From NCBI GenBank assembly GCA_028099475.1, contig JAOHHF010000001.1:1-64000 (forward strand): DNA of 64,000 nucleotides. The letters run 5' to 3'. The position numbers were made by a program, and so were the translations under genes. The notes beneath the pieces were generated by a model. That model saw only the letters and a list, made by a program, of their open reading frames with translations. It had not been told where the DNA came from and did not search any database. Positions 8,674-17,497 of the stretch are shown piece by piece; positions within the stretch are counted from its first letter, which is position 1; every line of letters begins with the position of its first letter. This stretch comes from Candidatus Pelagibacter sp. (GTDB taxonomy: Bacteria > Pseudomonadota > Alphaproteobacteria > Pelagibacterales > Pelagibacteraceae).

Positions 8674-9192
8674 TTAAAAAAACTTTATGACATTAGGTCC
8701 GAATAAAAATGAATCAAACTCAGGTTTTGTAATAATTAACATTTCATAAATTCCACTTGAGTCACTAACTCTACCATAAATGACGTCATCACCAAAAGAT
8801 GACAAAGATATAGCCCCTGTCCACTCTTCATCAAAATCTACTTCACTTGTGTACCCTAAATGTGTTTTTGCAAAGTCTATGATTTTGTTATTTTTTGCTT
8901 CACCCAAAGCACCTTCAATTTCAGTTCCAATGAGTTTTCCCTCTTTAATAAATACTTTCAAAACACTATTTTCTAATTGAGAATTTTCACATAAATTTAA
9001 ACTATCATATTCTTTAACGTAGGTAGCAGTTGGATCACCACCACCTGGAGGCTCGTCTAAATTATCATATTTATCAATGATGTTTGAAACTGGGGTACCA
9101 ATTTGTTCTTTTAAAAATTCACACGCCCCACTCATACTTAATGAACTGAAATATAAAAAAAGTGATAACAATCCAATAAAGATATTTTTCAT
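8674..9192 (-). CDS. Secreted protein of unknown function in the pilus operon
   Basis: A 172-residue protein with a clear signal peptide (hydrophobic residues to about 22, ending SMSGA) and two cysteines in the mature part, in ACEF and NLCEN, that could form a disulfide. The mature chain is acidic with a Gly/Pro loop (EPPGGGDP). I recognise no family. ATG at 9192 gives the best signal peptide; ATG at 9198 is an alternative two residues longer. It lies between pilX and pilY1, only 3 bases before the pilY1 start, so a role with PilY1 or the pilus tip is a reasonable inference from position. Confidence 0.6.
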   Translation of the reverse strand: MKNIFIGLLSLFLYFSSLSMSGACEFLKEQIGTPVSNIIDKYDNLDEPPGGGDPTATYVKEYDSLNLCENSQLENSVLKVFIKEGKLIGTEIEGALGEAKNNKIIDFAKTHLGYTSEVDFDEEWTGAISLSSFGDDVIYGRVSDSSGIYEMLIITKPEFDSFLFGPNVIKFF

Positions 9193-9261
9193 TATCATTA
9201 ATAATAGCCAGTATTTTAAAAAATTGTAATTAAAGTAATGATTATGGTGTTCATTTTGTGT

Positions 9262-10035
9262 TTAACTAGATAAAATAATTAAAGTTTCTAAAGGAATTAA
9301 TATTTCAGGATCCTCAAACTCACCTAATTCTGCGCCCTTAGGCATTAAATATCCACAACCATATATTCTATAAGCTGTTCCTTGTCTTTGAGTGTTAGTA
9401 GAAGTTTTTTTAAGACTAGCCCCTGCTCCTTTAAAGGTAGAGGAACCAACATTAATTGAAAAAAACTCATATCTATATCTTTTTAAGTATTCTTTTTCTT
9501 TTTCTGCATCATCTGCCTCTAATCCTACGTCACTTGGGCTATTTAAAATTGGCTCAATTAAACTTCCAAAATTTTGATTAGTAAAATGATCTGTAACTAA
9601 AGTTAAATTTCCCCCAGTATCATTTCTGATTAAATTTCTAAAACTTTTAAAACAAGGAGTTTCTACAGGAGTAAGAGTATTTCTAGGAGTATCTCTTCCA
9701 TCTGTATTTCTTGCAAAGCCATCAATTGCTGTGGCTGTAAGTTGCTCAATATAATTATTGTGAGCAGTAATCTCTGTAGGTGTAGATCCAACTGGTGGTG
9801 TGGTAATCGTACTCACCTCTGTCCAAGGTCCAATCATTCTATTAATTATCCTTTTCTCTGCTTCAATTAAGGCATGTTCGGCAACATAAAAAGTTTGTTG
9901 ATATTGATCACTAGTATTATTGCTTTGATGATCCCCTGAAGAAATTACAATTAAAGCGCCTCCCATCAACGACATAACTAATAACATCACAAGTGATAAA
10001 ATTAGTGTAAATCCATTTTGATTATTTTTTTTCAT
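9262..10035 (-). CDS. pilX: Minor pilin, PilX-like
   Basis: A 257-residue prepilin-like protein. A short basic leader ends in Gly followed by FTLIL and a long hydrophobic helix (residues 9-31), then YVAEHALIEAEKRI, typical of PilX N-termini. Mature position 5 is Leu instead of the usual Glu, as seen in some tip-type minor pilins. Minor pilins prime pilus assembly together with PilY1. The ATG at 10035 overlaps the pilW stop codon by one base. A 63-base gap follows before the next gene, the largest in this operon. Confidence 0.75.
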   Translation of the reverse strand: MKKNNQNGFTLILSLVMLLVMSLMGGALIVISSGDHQSNNTSDQYQQTFYVAEHALIEAEKRIINRMIGPWTEVSTITTPPVGSTPTEITAHNNYIEQLTATAIDGFARNTDGRDTPRNTLTPVETPCFKSFRNLIRNDTGGNLTLVTDHFTNQNFGSLIEPILNSPSDVGLEADDAEKEKEYLKRYRYEFFSINVGSSTFKGAGASLKKTSTNTQRQGTAYRIYGCGYLMPKGAELGEFEDPEILIPLETLIILSS

Positions 10036-10967
10036 TAAAATATATCCTGTCCAACAATATTTCTTGTGTATACGGTCACCACTACATTATCTCTTAAGTT
10101 TCTATCTGAAAAAGATCTTATCGTTCTAGAAAATCCACTTAATTGTCTTTCATTTCCTGTCCTACTTTCAAATCTAAAGAAAGGCTTTTCAGAAATAAAT
10201 GCGATCCTAATATCGACCGCTCTAATTTTATATAAATTTCCCCTCGAAGCTTCAGAAGTTGTATTTGGGTAAGGGCTTAAAACTTTTCCATTTTGATCTA
10301 GTGCAATAAATTCCATATCTTCAACATAATCTCTTACTAATTCATTGTGATAACACTCGGAACAATCTGAAACCCAACTTCCTGTTTCTTGACCAATATT
10401 TTGTTGCCAACTAATTTTGGATTTGTATATGCCGTATCTTGGATTTATAGGGCCATCAGCATTAGAACCATCTGATAATGGATTTGCAAAATAAGTTAAC
10501 TTATATCTTTTGTAAGGTTGAGTAGCATCATTTTGATTAAAATCATCATAAACAATATGAATTTTATCACAGCAAGTATCATCTAAGTTATGTTTTGGAG
10601 TTGGAGTAGCAATAGCATCACTAAGTGAATGTCCAAGTTCATTTGGAATTATCACAATTGGATCATGGCTATCTTTTACCGTAGTAGCACCACCAACGAA
10701 CTCTAAATAACTTTCTGTTGAAAAGCCTAAATCATTATCACCCAAATAATATTTAAATCCTGCCATTCGTGTATCTCGAATTAATAACTCGATTAAATCT
10801 CTAGAGGATCTGCTTACTTTAGCTTTTTCTAACACTTGAGTATAAGTTGAATTTACAATTGAATAAGTTGTATAAATTGCAGCCATCATTATCGATGACA
10901 CCACCACACTAATCAAAATCTCAATTAATGTAAGACCTGCTATAGATTTTAAATTTTTTTTATTCAT
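10035..10967 (-). CDS. pilW: Minor pilin, PilW-like
   Basis: A 310-residue prepilin with a basic leader ending AG and the mature start LTLIEILISVVVSS, so the conserved Glu at mature position 5 is present. Its length and long Cys-containing C-terminal domain (CC at about 132, CSEC at about 202) fit PilW. It overlaps pilV by four bases and pilX by one, so the minor pilins should be translationally coupled. The product would be processed by the prepilin peptidase encoded at 2172. Confidence 0.82.
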   Translation of the reverse strand: MNKKNLKSIAGLTLIEILISVVVSSIMMAAIYTTYSIVNSTYTQVLEKAKVSRSSRDLIELLIRDTRMAGFKYYLGDNDLGFSTESYLEFVGGATTVKDSHDPIVIIPNELGHSLSDAIATPTPKHNLDDTCCDKIHIVYDDFNQNDATQPYKRYKLTYFANPLSDGSNADGPINPRYGIYKSKISWQQNIGQETGSWVSDCSECYHNELVRDYVEDMEFIALDQNGKVLSPYPNTTSEASRGNLYKIRAVDIRIAFISEKPFFRFESRTGNERQLSGFSRTIRSFSDRNLRDNVVVTVYTRNIVGQDIF

Positions 10968-11614
10968 TTTTTAAGTTTATAGTCTGACTGAAAATATATA
11001 AATTTTCTTTTTTTACCTTCATTTAGTTTCATTTCCACTCTACCAATGTACAAAGGCTCATCTGTTATAGAGTCTAATTTATAATCACACGCATCCCACT
11101 TACATATTTCAAATACTTGCAATTTTTTTTGTTCAGTTGTGCTTTTACATTTTAAAAATCTATTTTCTTCAAATATAGTATTCCATTTATCTTGTTTATT
11201 TCGAGGAGCATCCACTTGTTGAGTTTCATAGATGTTTTGTTTTTTCTCTGCTGGCGTAGTGGTATCAGAACTACTTCCACCACAGCTCAAATCTGCACTC
11301 CAACCATTGTCACTTAGATGCTTTGAAAATGTATTTAACGTGTCTCCATCTAGTGATGCGGTCCCATCAGTACTATAGATTATATTTTCATTATCAGAAT
11401 TTACTCCATAGAAAGAATTTTTACTTCCAATGACGTCTTCTACTATCATCTCAGTTAAAAAATTTGCCTTAGTTCTATCTCCTGAATTATCTATTGATTG
11501 AACGGAAAAATTTGTCATTTGTAAAATTGAAACAAATCCAATTCCAATAATCACAACTGAGACAAGTGCTTCTATTAAAGAAAGTCCAGAAATATTATGT
11601 TTTTGTTTTTTCAT
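10964..11614 (-). CDS. pilV: Minor pilin, PilV-like
   Basis: A prepilin of about 216 residues with leader MKKQKHNISG and mature start LSLIEALVSVVIIGIGFVSI, carrying Glu5. The C-terminal domain has four cysteines (in SCGG, KCKS, EICKW and DACDY). I chose the ATG at 11614, which gives a normal 10-residue leader; an in-frame ATG at 11662 would give an improbable 26-residue leader overlapping the upstream gene. It lies 4 bases after the FimT-like gene and overlaps pilW by four. Confidence 0.78.
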   Translation of the reverse strand: MKKQKHNISGLSLIEALVSVVIIGIGFVSILQMTNFSVQSIDNSGDRTKANFLTEMIVEDVIGSKNSFYGVNSDNENIIYSTDGTASLDGDTLNTFSKHLSDNGWSADLSCGGSSSDTTTPAEKKQNIYETQQVDAPRNKQDKWNTIFEENRFLKCKSTTEQKKLQVFEICKWDACDYKLDSITDEPLYIGRVEMKLNEGKKRKFIYFQSDYKLKK

Positions 11615-11618
11615 CTTG

Positions 11619-12344
11619 TTATTGTTTAACCCAATCAGAATTTCTTGTGTCCCATTTTTCAAGTATCACATTGCCAAATCTTGACCATTCAATAACATAT
11701 AAATGATCATGCTCTGAAGCAGGTATTCCATTGCTATCAACATCACAACTTGATCGATCATTTGTTCTTCTGCAAATAAATAAAGTATTATCTACAGATC
11801 TTGCTACATCTCCCTCCTCAGGCAAAGATGATTGTAATTTGCCTGCACCACTGTACCATTTCTCATTTTTACTAAAACAAACAGCTCCATCATCCCCTTC
11901 CCAAGAGGTTGCCATATTATCATAAGTAATTTGTCTTACTTCAACATTATCAGCGCCTTGATCTGGATCATCATCCCAATATGTATCATCTGTTATATTG
12001 CATCGATCACCAATATTTTCCCACCAGTCACTAGTTCCATCATTTAACAAACTTGCTAGTTTTTCTGATTTCATTCCTTTTGATGTAACAATTAAATTTC
12101 TTTCTGAGCCATTCACTTCTTCTAATATATGTACTTGAACAAATGCATATTGACCTCTTTGAACTTGTGAATTTATTCCTTCGATTAAAGATTTTATGCT
12201 GAGTACTGCGCTTCTAGTCTCTCTATCTTTTCGCCATTCAGAAAAATTGGGATAACCTATGGCTGAGATGACGCCAATAAGTACAACGACAACAATTAAT
12301 TCAAGGACGTTAAATCCTTTAATCTTCTCGTCCCGCACTCGCAT
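11619..12344 (-). CDS. Minor pilin, FimT/GspH-like
   Basis: A 241-residue prepilin with a charged leader ending KIKG and mature start FNVLELIVVVVLIGVISAIGYPNFSEW; Glu5 is present. The following RSAVLSIKSLIEGINSQVQRGQ helix is typical of the GspH/FimT group. The globular domain has several cysteines. Its start overlaps the 3' end of pilT by 26 bases, so translation is probably coupled. Assignment to FimT or PilE rather than another minor pilin is uncertain. Confidence 0.75.
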   Translation of the reverse strand: MRVRDEKIKGFNVLELIVVVVLIGVISAIGYPNFSEWRKDRETRSAVLSIKSLIEGINSQVQRGQYAFVQVHILEEVNGSERNLIVTSKGMKSEKLASLLNDGTSDWWENIGDRCNITDDTYWDDDPDQGADNVEVRQITYDNMATSWEGDDGAVCFSKNEKWYSGAGKLQSSLPEEGDVARSVDNTLFICRRTNDRSSCDVDSNGIPASEHDHLYVIEWSRFGNVILEKWDTRNSDWVKQ

Positions 12345-13332
12345 CTATCTTACCTGCCTTAACTAATTCTTCTAATGATTTAGTCATAGTAATCATGCCG
12401 TCTCTTACAGCCGTTTGCATGATGCTAGGTATTTGATGAATTTTAGCTTCTCTAATTAAGTTTTGAATTGGAGCAGTACACTTCATCACTTCAAACGCTG
12501 CACAACGACCTTGACCATCTTTTGTTTTAAGAAGTCTTTGCGTAACTACCATCTTTAAAGAAGATGATATCTGTGCTCTTATTTGAGCTTGTTGCTCAGG
12601 TGGAAAAACGTCAATAATTCTATTGATAGTATTAGGAGCACCGCTAGTGTGAAGGGTTCCAAAAACTAGGTGTCCTGTTTCAGCAGCAGTTAATGCAAGT
12701 GAAACTGTTTCCAGGTCTCTCATCTCCCCAACTAGAATTACATCTGGGTCTTCTCTAAGTGCAGCTTTTAATGCACTAGAAAATGTTTTGGTCTGCTTTC
12801 CTACTTCTCGATGAGACACAATACTTTTTAAATCTTTATGAATAAATTCAACTGGATCTTCAACTGTAATAATATTTGAAGTTCTAGTTTTATTAATCTC
12901 ATTTACAATTGCTGCAAGTGTTGTGGATTTACCGGACCCTGTTGGTCCAGTTACTAAAACTAATCCTTTATGCATATCGACAATATCATAAAGAACTTGG
13001 GGTAAATCAAATTGATCCATTTCAGGAATAACGCTCTCCACTCTTCTTAATACAGCAGCTGGTCCTTGAATAGTTTTATAAAAATTAGCTCTAAATCTTA
13101 ATCCACTTAATGTAACTGACGAATCTAGTTCATGAGTTTCACTAAACTTTTTCATTTCAGTTTCGTTACAATTGGTAGATATTAGATCTTGAAGATCTTG
13201 TTCTTTAACAACAATCTCTTGGATTTTATGTATTTCTCCAGTTTGCCTAAACGCTAATGGCCAACCAGTTCTGATATGAAAATCTGAAATTTTTTTATTA
13301 TTTTTTGCTAATTCTTCTAATTTTTCAAACAT
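12319..13332 (-). CDS. pilT: Type IV pilus retraction ATPase (PilT/PilU)
   Basis: A 337-residue cytoplasmic hexameric ATPase that powers pilus retraction, close to the usual PilT length. Walker A GPTGSGKSTT is at about 131-140; the Asp box and Walker B lie in ALREDPDVILVGEMRDLET; a His box is in HLVFGTLHTSGA. The C-terminal AIRNLIREAK-type PilT signature is present as PIQNLIREAKIHQIPSIM. It is the first gene of the minor-pilin/pilY1 operon, so this locus couples retraction to tip-complex formation. PilT and PilU cannot be separated by eye. Confidence 0.92.
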   Translation of the reverse strand: MFEKLEELAKNNKKISDFHIRTGWPLAFRQTGEIHKIQEIVVKEQDLQDLISTNCNETEMKKFSETHELDSSVTLSGLRFRANFYKTIQGPAAVLRRVESVIPEMDQFDLPQVLYDIVDMHKGLVLVTGPTGSGKSTTLAAIVNEINKTRTSNIITVEDPVEFIHKDLKSIVSHREVGKQTKTFSSALKAALREDPDVILVGEMRDLETVSLALTAAETGHLVFGTLHTSGAPNTINRIIDVFPPEQQAQIRAQISSSLKMVVTQRLLKTKDGQGRCAAFEVMKCTAPIQNLIREAKIHQIPSIMQTAVRDGMITMTKSLEELVKAGKIDASAGRED

Positions 13333-13420
13333 GGTGAATTTCTATATACAAATATTAACAAAAACAATGTTTACTTAATTATCTGTGTTCAAAATAAGTT
13401 TTTTCTTTTATTTGGAGATA

Positions 13421-13483
13421 ATGAAGCAATCAGAATGGGGACTAATAGATATTATTGTTAATAATGAAAGAGTTTTAATTTAA
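13421..13483 (+). CDS. Possible 20-codon small ORF
   Basis: A short frame reads MKQSEWGLIDIIVNNERVLI then TAA. It has a GGAG Shine-Dalgarno-like element 5 bases before the ATG, a rarity in this window, and ends one base before the stop of the convergent oxygenase gene. It lies in the 151-base spacer upstream of pilT, on the opposite strand. It could be a real small protein, a leader peptide or the remnant of a lost gene. No homology can be claimed. Confidence 0.25.
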   Translation: MKQSEWGLIDIIVNNERVLI

Positions 13484-14146
13484 CTACAGGACTTTCCAGT
13501 CTGTTTTAAAGGTAACATAATTTACCTGTATACATCGTCTTTCTTTAACTATTTTCTTTTTTTCCATACCATGCCAAGTGTTTGGGCCACTCGTAAACAT
13601 GTATCCATAATTATTTTTGTAAGGAACTGTTTTAACTTTTTCTAACTTATCGTTATAAAAATCTGTTCCAAGTTCTTCAGATTCGTTCGCATTATTTACA
13701 AAAATTAATCCCGACATTAATTTTTCTTTAATATCGCAGTGGGGTTTTAACCAAAAACCTTCTCGGTCACAGATAACTTCAACTCTAACATATGAATTTG
13801 ATAAATCTCTATTTATCATCTTTGAGATAGTTTCATGAACTTCTTTAGATTGAAGTTCATTAATAAATTTTACTAAATTAGGAAATTGTTTTTCATTTTC
13901 TTTTGTTACAAAACATCTAAATTTTATTGCCTCTCCCCCTGAAGCTATTCCTTCTCTAAATTCTGCAGTACCCCCATCAATAGCTCTAGTTCCATCGTAA
14001 TTAAGATTATGTTTGCTGACATCTGGAATATCTGCTTTAATAATTTCTTCTATTGCTCCATCAGATAAAGAATTATTATATTCCCAGTGATCAAAAGGAA
14101 ATTTATGTTTTTTAGATTGGTTTTGAATAGAATTTAAAAATGACAT
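13484..14146 (-). CDS. 2OG-Fe(II) oxygenase family protein
   Basis: A 220-residue protein with the double-stranded beta-helix metal triad: His-Cys-Asp in LKPHCDIKE at about 140 and the distal His in NTWHGM at about 190, followed by ERRCIQVNY, whose Arg is the likely 2-oxoglutarate ligand. Members hydroxylate proteins, sugars or small molecules using 2-oxoglutarate and O2; the substrate here is unknown. It overlaps the stop codon of the ELM1-like gene by one base, so the two are probably one transcript. Confidence 0.7.
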   Translation of the reverse strand: MSFLNSIQNQSKKHKFPFDHWEYNNSLSDGAIEEIIKADIPDVSKHNLNYDGTRAIDGGTAEFREGIASGGEAIKFRCFVTKENEKQFPNLVKFINELQSKEVHETISKMINRDLSNSYVRVEVICDREGFWLKPHCDIKEKLMSGLIFVNNANESEELGTDFYNDKLEKVKTVPYKNNYGYMFTSGPNTWHGMEKKKIVKERRCIQVNYVTFKTDWKVL

Positions 14147-15090
14147 TAAGAATTTATTTTTTGTTTGATAATGTTTGCCACTCTATTCGTTTCATCTAAT
14201 TTTTGATAGTTCCAATTTTCAATCTCTTCACCTAAAATTCTAGTTATATTTAATTCTCTAAATAAATTTCTGAATCTTTGAAATCTTTTATCATTTTTTT
14301 TAGGCAAAATATTAGCAACATAAATTGGCTTTCCAGTTAAAGCAGCCTCAGATATCATTGAGCTAGAGTCGCATGTAACAATAATATTTTCTGCAATTGC
14401 AAGAGCTGAAAGATAAGCTTTTTTATCAACATCCATTATAACTATATGATTGTCTCCAAAAAATTGTTTAGCATAATGAATGGTATTTATCGGTGTCCTC
14501 ATTGATGGAATTACAACTAATTGAAAATCATGTTTTTTTAATAATTTATCTATCGCCGTAAAAATATTTTTTATATTTTTTATTGAGTAATCGTAATATT
14601 TTGTGGGACCCCCTAAGATTAAAGTCCAAACTTTTCTTTGATCTTTTTTAATGAATGATTGTAGATAATCTTTATTTTCATTTATTTCACTTTCCGTAAG
14701 ATAATGAATGGCACCTTTGGTGCTAATAACATTGTTGCCATCTATTGAGTCATGTTCTGGAGCTACAATAAAATCAAAATGATTTAAATTTACTTTTGGA
14801 TCTTGAATATGAATATTGAATACTTTTTTATTAGCTGTTTTTTTTAAATGTATTGATGGGATAACACTTTTACGTCCACAAGAGATAATGACATCAAAAT
14901 CATCGTGATTAATTTTTTTAAAAACACTTTGTGAAACCGGACTAAGATTTGGTGGAATTAATTTCCAAAAATGATTTAGCTCAACTGTGTGGTGTGTAAA
15001 ATCTATTTCTAAAGCTTTTGCCAAACCTTCTACTTGGCTGATCATGCCGTGCATGCCTTCGGTCAATAATATCCCTTTTAATTTTGCCAT
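14146..15090 (-). CDS. ELM1/GtrOC1-family protein, putative glycosyltransferase-like
   Basis: A 314-residue protein resembling the ELM1/GtrOC1 (DUF1022) family found in alphaproteobacteria and as the plant mitochondrial fission factor ELM1. Recognisable parts are the TEGMHGMISQVEGLAKAL start, ISCGRKSVIPS, IHIQDPK, WTLILGGPTKYY and VTCDSSSMISEAALTGKP near the C-terminus, which resembles a GT-B nucleotide-sugar site. A role in surface glycan synthesis is possible but not shown. It is divergent from trxB with 21 bases between starts. Confidence 0.72.
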   Translation of the reverse strand: MAKLKGILLTEGMHGMISQVEGLAKALEIDFTHHTVELNHFWKLIPPNLSPVSQSVFKKINHDDFDVIISCGRKSVIPSIHLKKTANKKVFNIHIQDPKVNLNHFDFIVAPEHDSIDGNNVISTKGAIHYLTESEINENKDYLQSFIKKDQRKVWTLILGGPTKYYDYSIKNIKNIFTAIDKLLKKHDFQLVVIPSMRTPINTIHYAKQFFGDNHIVIMDVDKKAYLSALAIAENIIVTCDSSSMISEAALTGKPIYVANILPKKNDKRFQRFRNLFRELNITRILGEEIENWNYQKLDETNRVANIIKQKINS

Positions 15091-15111
15091 TTATCCTTAT
15101 ATAACTTTTGT

Positions 15112-16056
15112 ATGAGTGATAATCCAACAAAACACACAAAAGTGTTAATAATTGGATCCGGTCCTGCCGGATACACGGCTGCTGTTTATGCAGCTCGTGC
15201 AATGTTAAATCCTGTTTTAGTTTATGGTTCAGCACCAGGTGGACAATTAACAACAACAACTGATGTTGAAAATTATCCAGGATTTTCAGATGTAATTCAG
15301 GGTCCATGGTTAATGGATCAAATGAGGGATCAGGCTAAAGCTGTTGGCACAGAAATGATTGAAGATCATATCTCCTCAGTAAATTTAAAATCTACTCCCT
15401 TTGAAGCAATTGGTGACAGCGGTCAAAAATACACTGCTGATAGCATTATAATTTCTACGGGAGCTCAAGCAAGATGGTTAAATTTAGAATCTGAACAAAA
15501 ATTTAGAGGCTTTGGTGTTTCAGCTTGTGCTACTTGTGATGGTTTTTTCTTTAAAGAAAAAGTTGTTGCAGTTGTTGGGGGTGGAAATGCTGCTGTTGAA
15601 GAAGCAATGTTTCTTACAAAATTTGCATCTAAAGTAAAACTTATCCATAGAAGAGACGAATTAAGAGCTGAAAAGATGCTTCAAAAAAAATTAATGGAAA
15701 ATAAAAAAATTGAAATCATTTGGGATAGCGCTGTAGATGAAGTAATTGGCGACGGTGAGCCTAAAAATGTAACAGGGATTAAAGTTAAAAATTTAAAGAC
15801 TAATAAGATTGATGAATTAAAAATTGATGGTCTATTTATTGCTATTGGTCATGATCCAGCAACCGCTTTATTTAAAGAACAATTAGATATGGATAAAGAA
15901 GGTTATTTAATCACTAAACCAGATTCTACAGAAACAAATATTCCTGGAGTTTACGCCGCAGGTGATGTTAAAGATAAAACTTTCAGACAAGCAGTCACTG
16001 CTGCTGGAATGGGTTGTATGGCAGCACTTGAAGCTGAAAAACATTTATCGCATTAA
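15112..16056 (+). CDS. trxB: Thioredoxin-disulfide reductase
   Basis: A 314-residue flavoprotein that reduces thioredoxin with NADPH in the cytoplasm. The FAD-binding GSGPAGYTAAVYAARA is at about 15-30, the redox pair is Cys139-Ala-Thr-Cys142, the NADPH motif is VGGGNAAVEEA at about 160, and the C-terminal GVYAAGDVKDKTFRQAVTAAGMG completes the FAD site. The length is that of low-molecular-weight bacterial TrxB. The next gene starts 4 bases after its stop codon. Confidence 0.96.
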   Translation: MSDNPTKHTKVLIIGSGPAGYTAAVYAARAMLNPVLVYGSAPGGQLTTTTDVENYPGFSDVIQGPWLMDQMRDQAKAVGTEMIEDHISSVNLKSTPFEAIGDSGQKYTADSIIISTGAQARWLNLESEQKFRGFGVSACATCDGFFFKEKVVAVVGGGNAAVEEAMFLTKFASKVKLIHRRDELRAEKMLQKKLMENKKIEIIWDSAVDEVIGDGEPKNVTGIKVKNLKTNKIDELKIDGLFIAIGHDPATALFKEQLDMDKEGYLITKPDSTETNIPGVYAAGDVKDKTFRQAVTAAGMGCMAALEAEKHLSH

Positions 16057-16059
16057 TCA

Positions 16060-17007
16060 TTGAAAAATAATCTACATGTGTTCTTGGGAGCAACTGTTGC
16101 AGATGCTGCAGCTAGACCCTTACACTGGGTTTATAATCAAAAAAAATTACTAACTTATATTAAAGGAAAGAAAGATTTTACTTTCTTGAAAGAAAATAAA
16201 AGTCCTTTTTACAATATTAAAACTGGAAAAGTTTCGGGCTATAATGAGATTGGTCAAGTTATGTTCAAAACATTAGTTGAAGGGCATGAAAATATACAAG
16301 AAAGATTTAAAAAAAATATTACAAAAAACTTCGGTCCAGGGAGTGTGTATTGGAAGAACCTTAATCTAAGAGCTAAGTACAGAAAGGTTAAAGATTGGCG
16401 GGGTATAATTAAAGGACCCTGGATACACCAAAATATCATTGAAACAGTTAAAAATATTAAAGCTAAAAAGAAATTAACAGGTGGCACTAAAGTGAATGAG
16501 TCTGATGGCTATTGTGCTGCTCTACCCTATTTTTTATATGGTTATGATATTAATAGTTTAAAAAAAATTATCTCTACAGTTACTGTTTCAAAAATAAGCC
16601 TTAAGTATGCTTTGGCTAAGTTTCATCTGATAGATTTAGCTCTAAAAGGTAACAAAGATCCCATAAATGACTTCTTAAAAAAGTTCAAAAAAAATTCATA
16701 TTTTAAAAGTGTTGTTGAGGACATTAAAAAAGTGAAAAGATTAAAATCAAAACCTCATCCAATAGTGGTTAAAAAATTGGGAATGGCTTGCAGCTATCCT
16801 GGAACTTTTAACAGCTCAATTCACTCAATTATTAATTCAACTAATTATAAAAGTGCTATTTTAAGAACAATTAAGGCTGGTGGTTGTAACTGCTCAAGAG
16901 TTAATTTCATTGGAGCTTATTTTGCCGCTTTAAAAGGTGTTAATTCAATTCCAAAATCATGGATAAAAAAAACAGATCCAGCTAAAAAAATTTTAAATCA
17001 AAAATAA
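16060..17007 (+). CDS. ADP-ribosylglycohydrolase / crystallin J1-like protein
   Basis: A 315-residue protein with the N-terminal FLGATVADAAARPLHWVYN segment, as in ADP-ribosylglycohydrolase (DraG/crystallin J1) relatives, and the later GGTKVNESDGYCAALPYF and GGCNCSRVNFIGAYFAA segments where the family has metal-binding acids. Strict DraG catalytic acids are only partly recognisable, so the enzymatic activity is uncertain. TTG at 16060 is the start used; GTG at 16078 is a shorter alternative. It sits 4 bases after trxB, probably in the same transcript. Confidence 0.68.
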   Translation: MKNNLHVFLGATVADAAARPLHWVYNQKKLLTYIKGKKDFTFLKENKSPFYNIKTGKVSGYNEIGQVMFKTLVEGHENIQERFKKNITKNFGPGSVYWKNLNLRAKYRKVKDWRGIIKGPWIHQNIIETVKNIKAKKKLTGGTKVNESDGYCAALPYFLYGYDINSLKKIISTVTVSKISLKYALAKFHLIDLALKGNKDPINDFLKKFKKNSYFKSVVEDIKKVKRLKSKPHPIVVKKLGMACSYPGTFNSSIHSIINSTNYKSAILRTIKAGGCNCSRVNFIGAYFAALKGVNSIPKSWIKKTDPAKKILNQK

Positions 17008-17009
17008 TA

Positions 17010-17354
17010 TTACTTAGTTAATTGAACTATTTTTGAAATTTCTTTTTTTCTACCTAAGCTCCATTTTTTTAAAGCAGATATTATTGGTATTGCTGAGTTT
17101 CCGAATTCACTTAATTTATATTCTACGTTTTGAGATTTATTAATAATTTTAACAACCAAGCCATCTTTTCTCATTTCATGGAGTTTTCTTGCCAGCACTT
17201 GGGGGCTGATATTGTTTATTAATCTTTTAAGCTCATTAAATCTTATTTTCTTATTTTCATGGATTCTTGCAATAATAAAAATTTTCCACTTTCCTCCTAA
17301 TAATTTCATAACGTTTGAAAAAGGACATGATTGTTTTTGATTTATTTTTTCCAT
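17010..17354 (-). CDS. HxlR-family transcriptional regulator
   Basis: A 114-residue winged-helix protein with the HxlR pattern: CPFSNVMKLLGGKWK, IRFNELKRLINNISPQVLARKL (recognition helix), VEYKLSEFG and a final helix with ALKKWS. The N-terminal Cys10 matches the cysteine used for redox or electrophile sensing in some relatives such as YodB and HypR, so thiol sensing is possible. It is divergent from an NAD-dependent epimerase/reductase; two palindromic boxes lie between them and are the probable operators. Confidence 0.88.
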   Translation of the reverse strand: MEKINQKQSCPFSNVMKLLGGKWKIFIIARIHENKKIRFNELKRLINNISPQVLARKLHEMRKDGLVVKIINKSQNVEYKLSEFGNSAIPIISALKKWSLGRKKEISKIVQLTK

Positions 17355-17381
17355 ATCTTTTTTTAAACTAATAACAAAAAA

Positions 17382-17421
17382 TGACCAGTCATGATTTAAG
17401 TAACTTTTAAGTGACTAGTAA
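17382..17421. promoter_or_regulatory. Paired 10-bp palindromic boxes, probable HxlR operators
   Basis: TGACCAGTCA at 17382-17391 and TGACTAGTAA at 17412-17421 each differ by one base from the perfect palindrome TGACTAGTCA. Their starts are exactly 30 bases apart, about three helical turns, so both would face the same side of the DNA. They lie 28 bases upstream of the HxlR gene and 77 bases upstream of the epimerase start. Binding by the adjacent regulator is inferred from position only. Confidence 0.5.
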
Positions 17422-17497
17422 ACTTATAATTAGTTGATAAAGGATTATTTATGTCCATATGTATCAAAACAAATATTTAAATAAAAGGAACTTCAAA

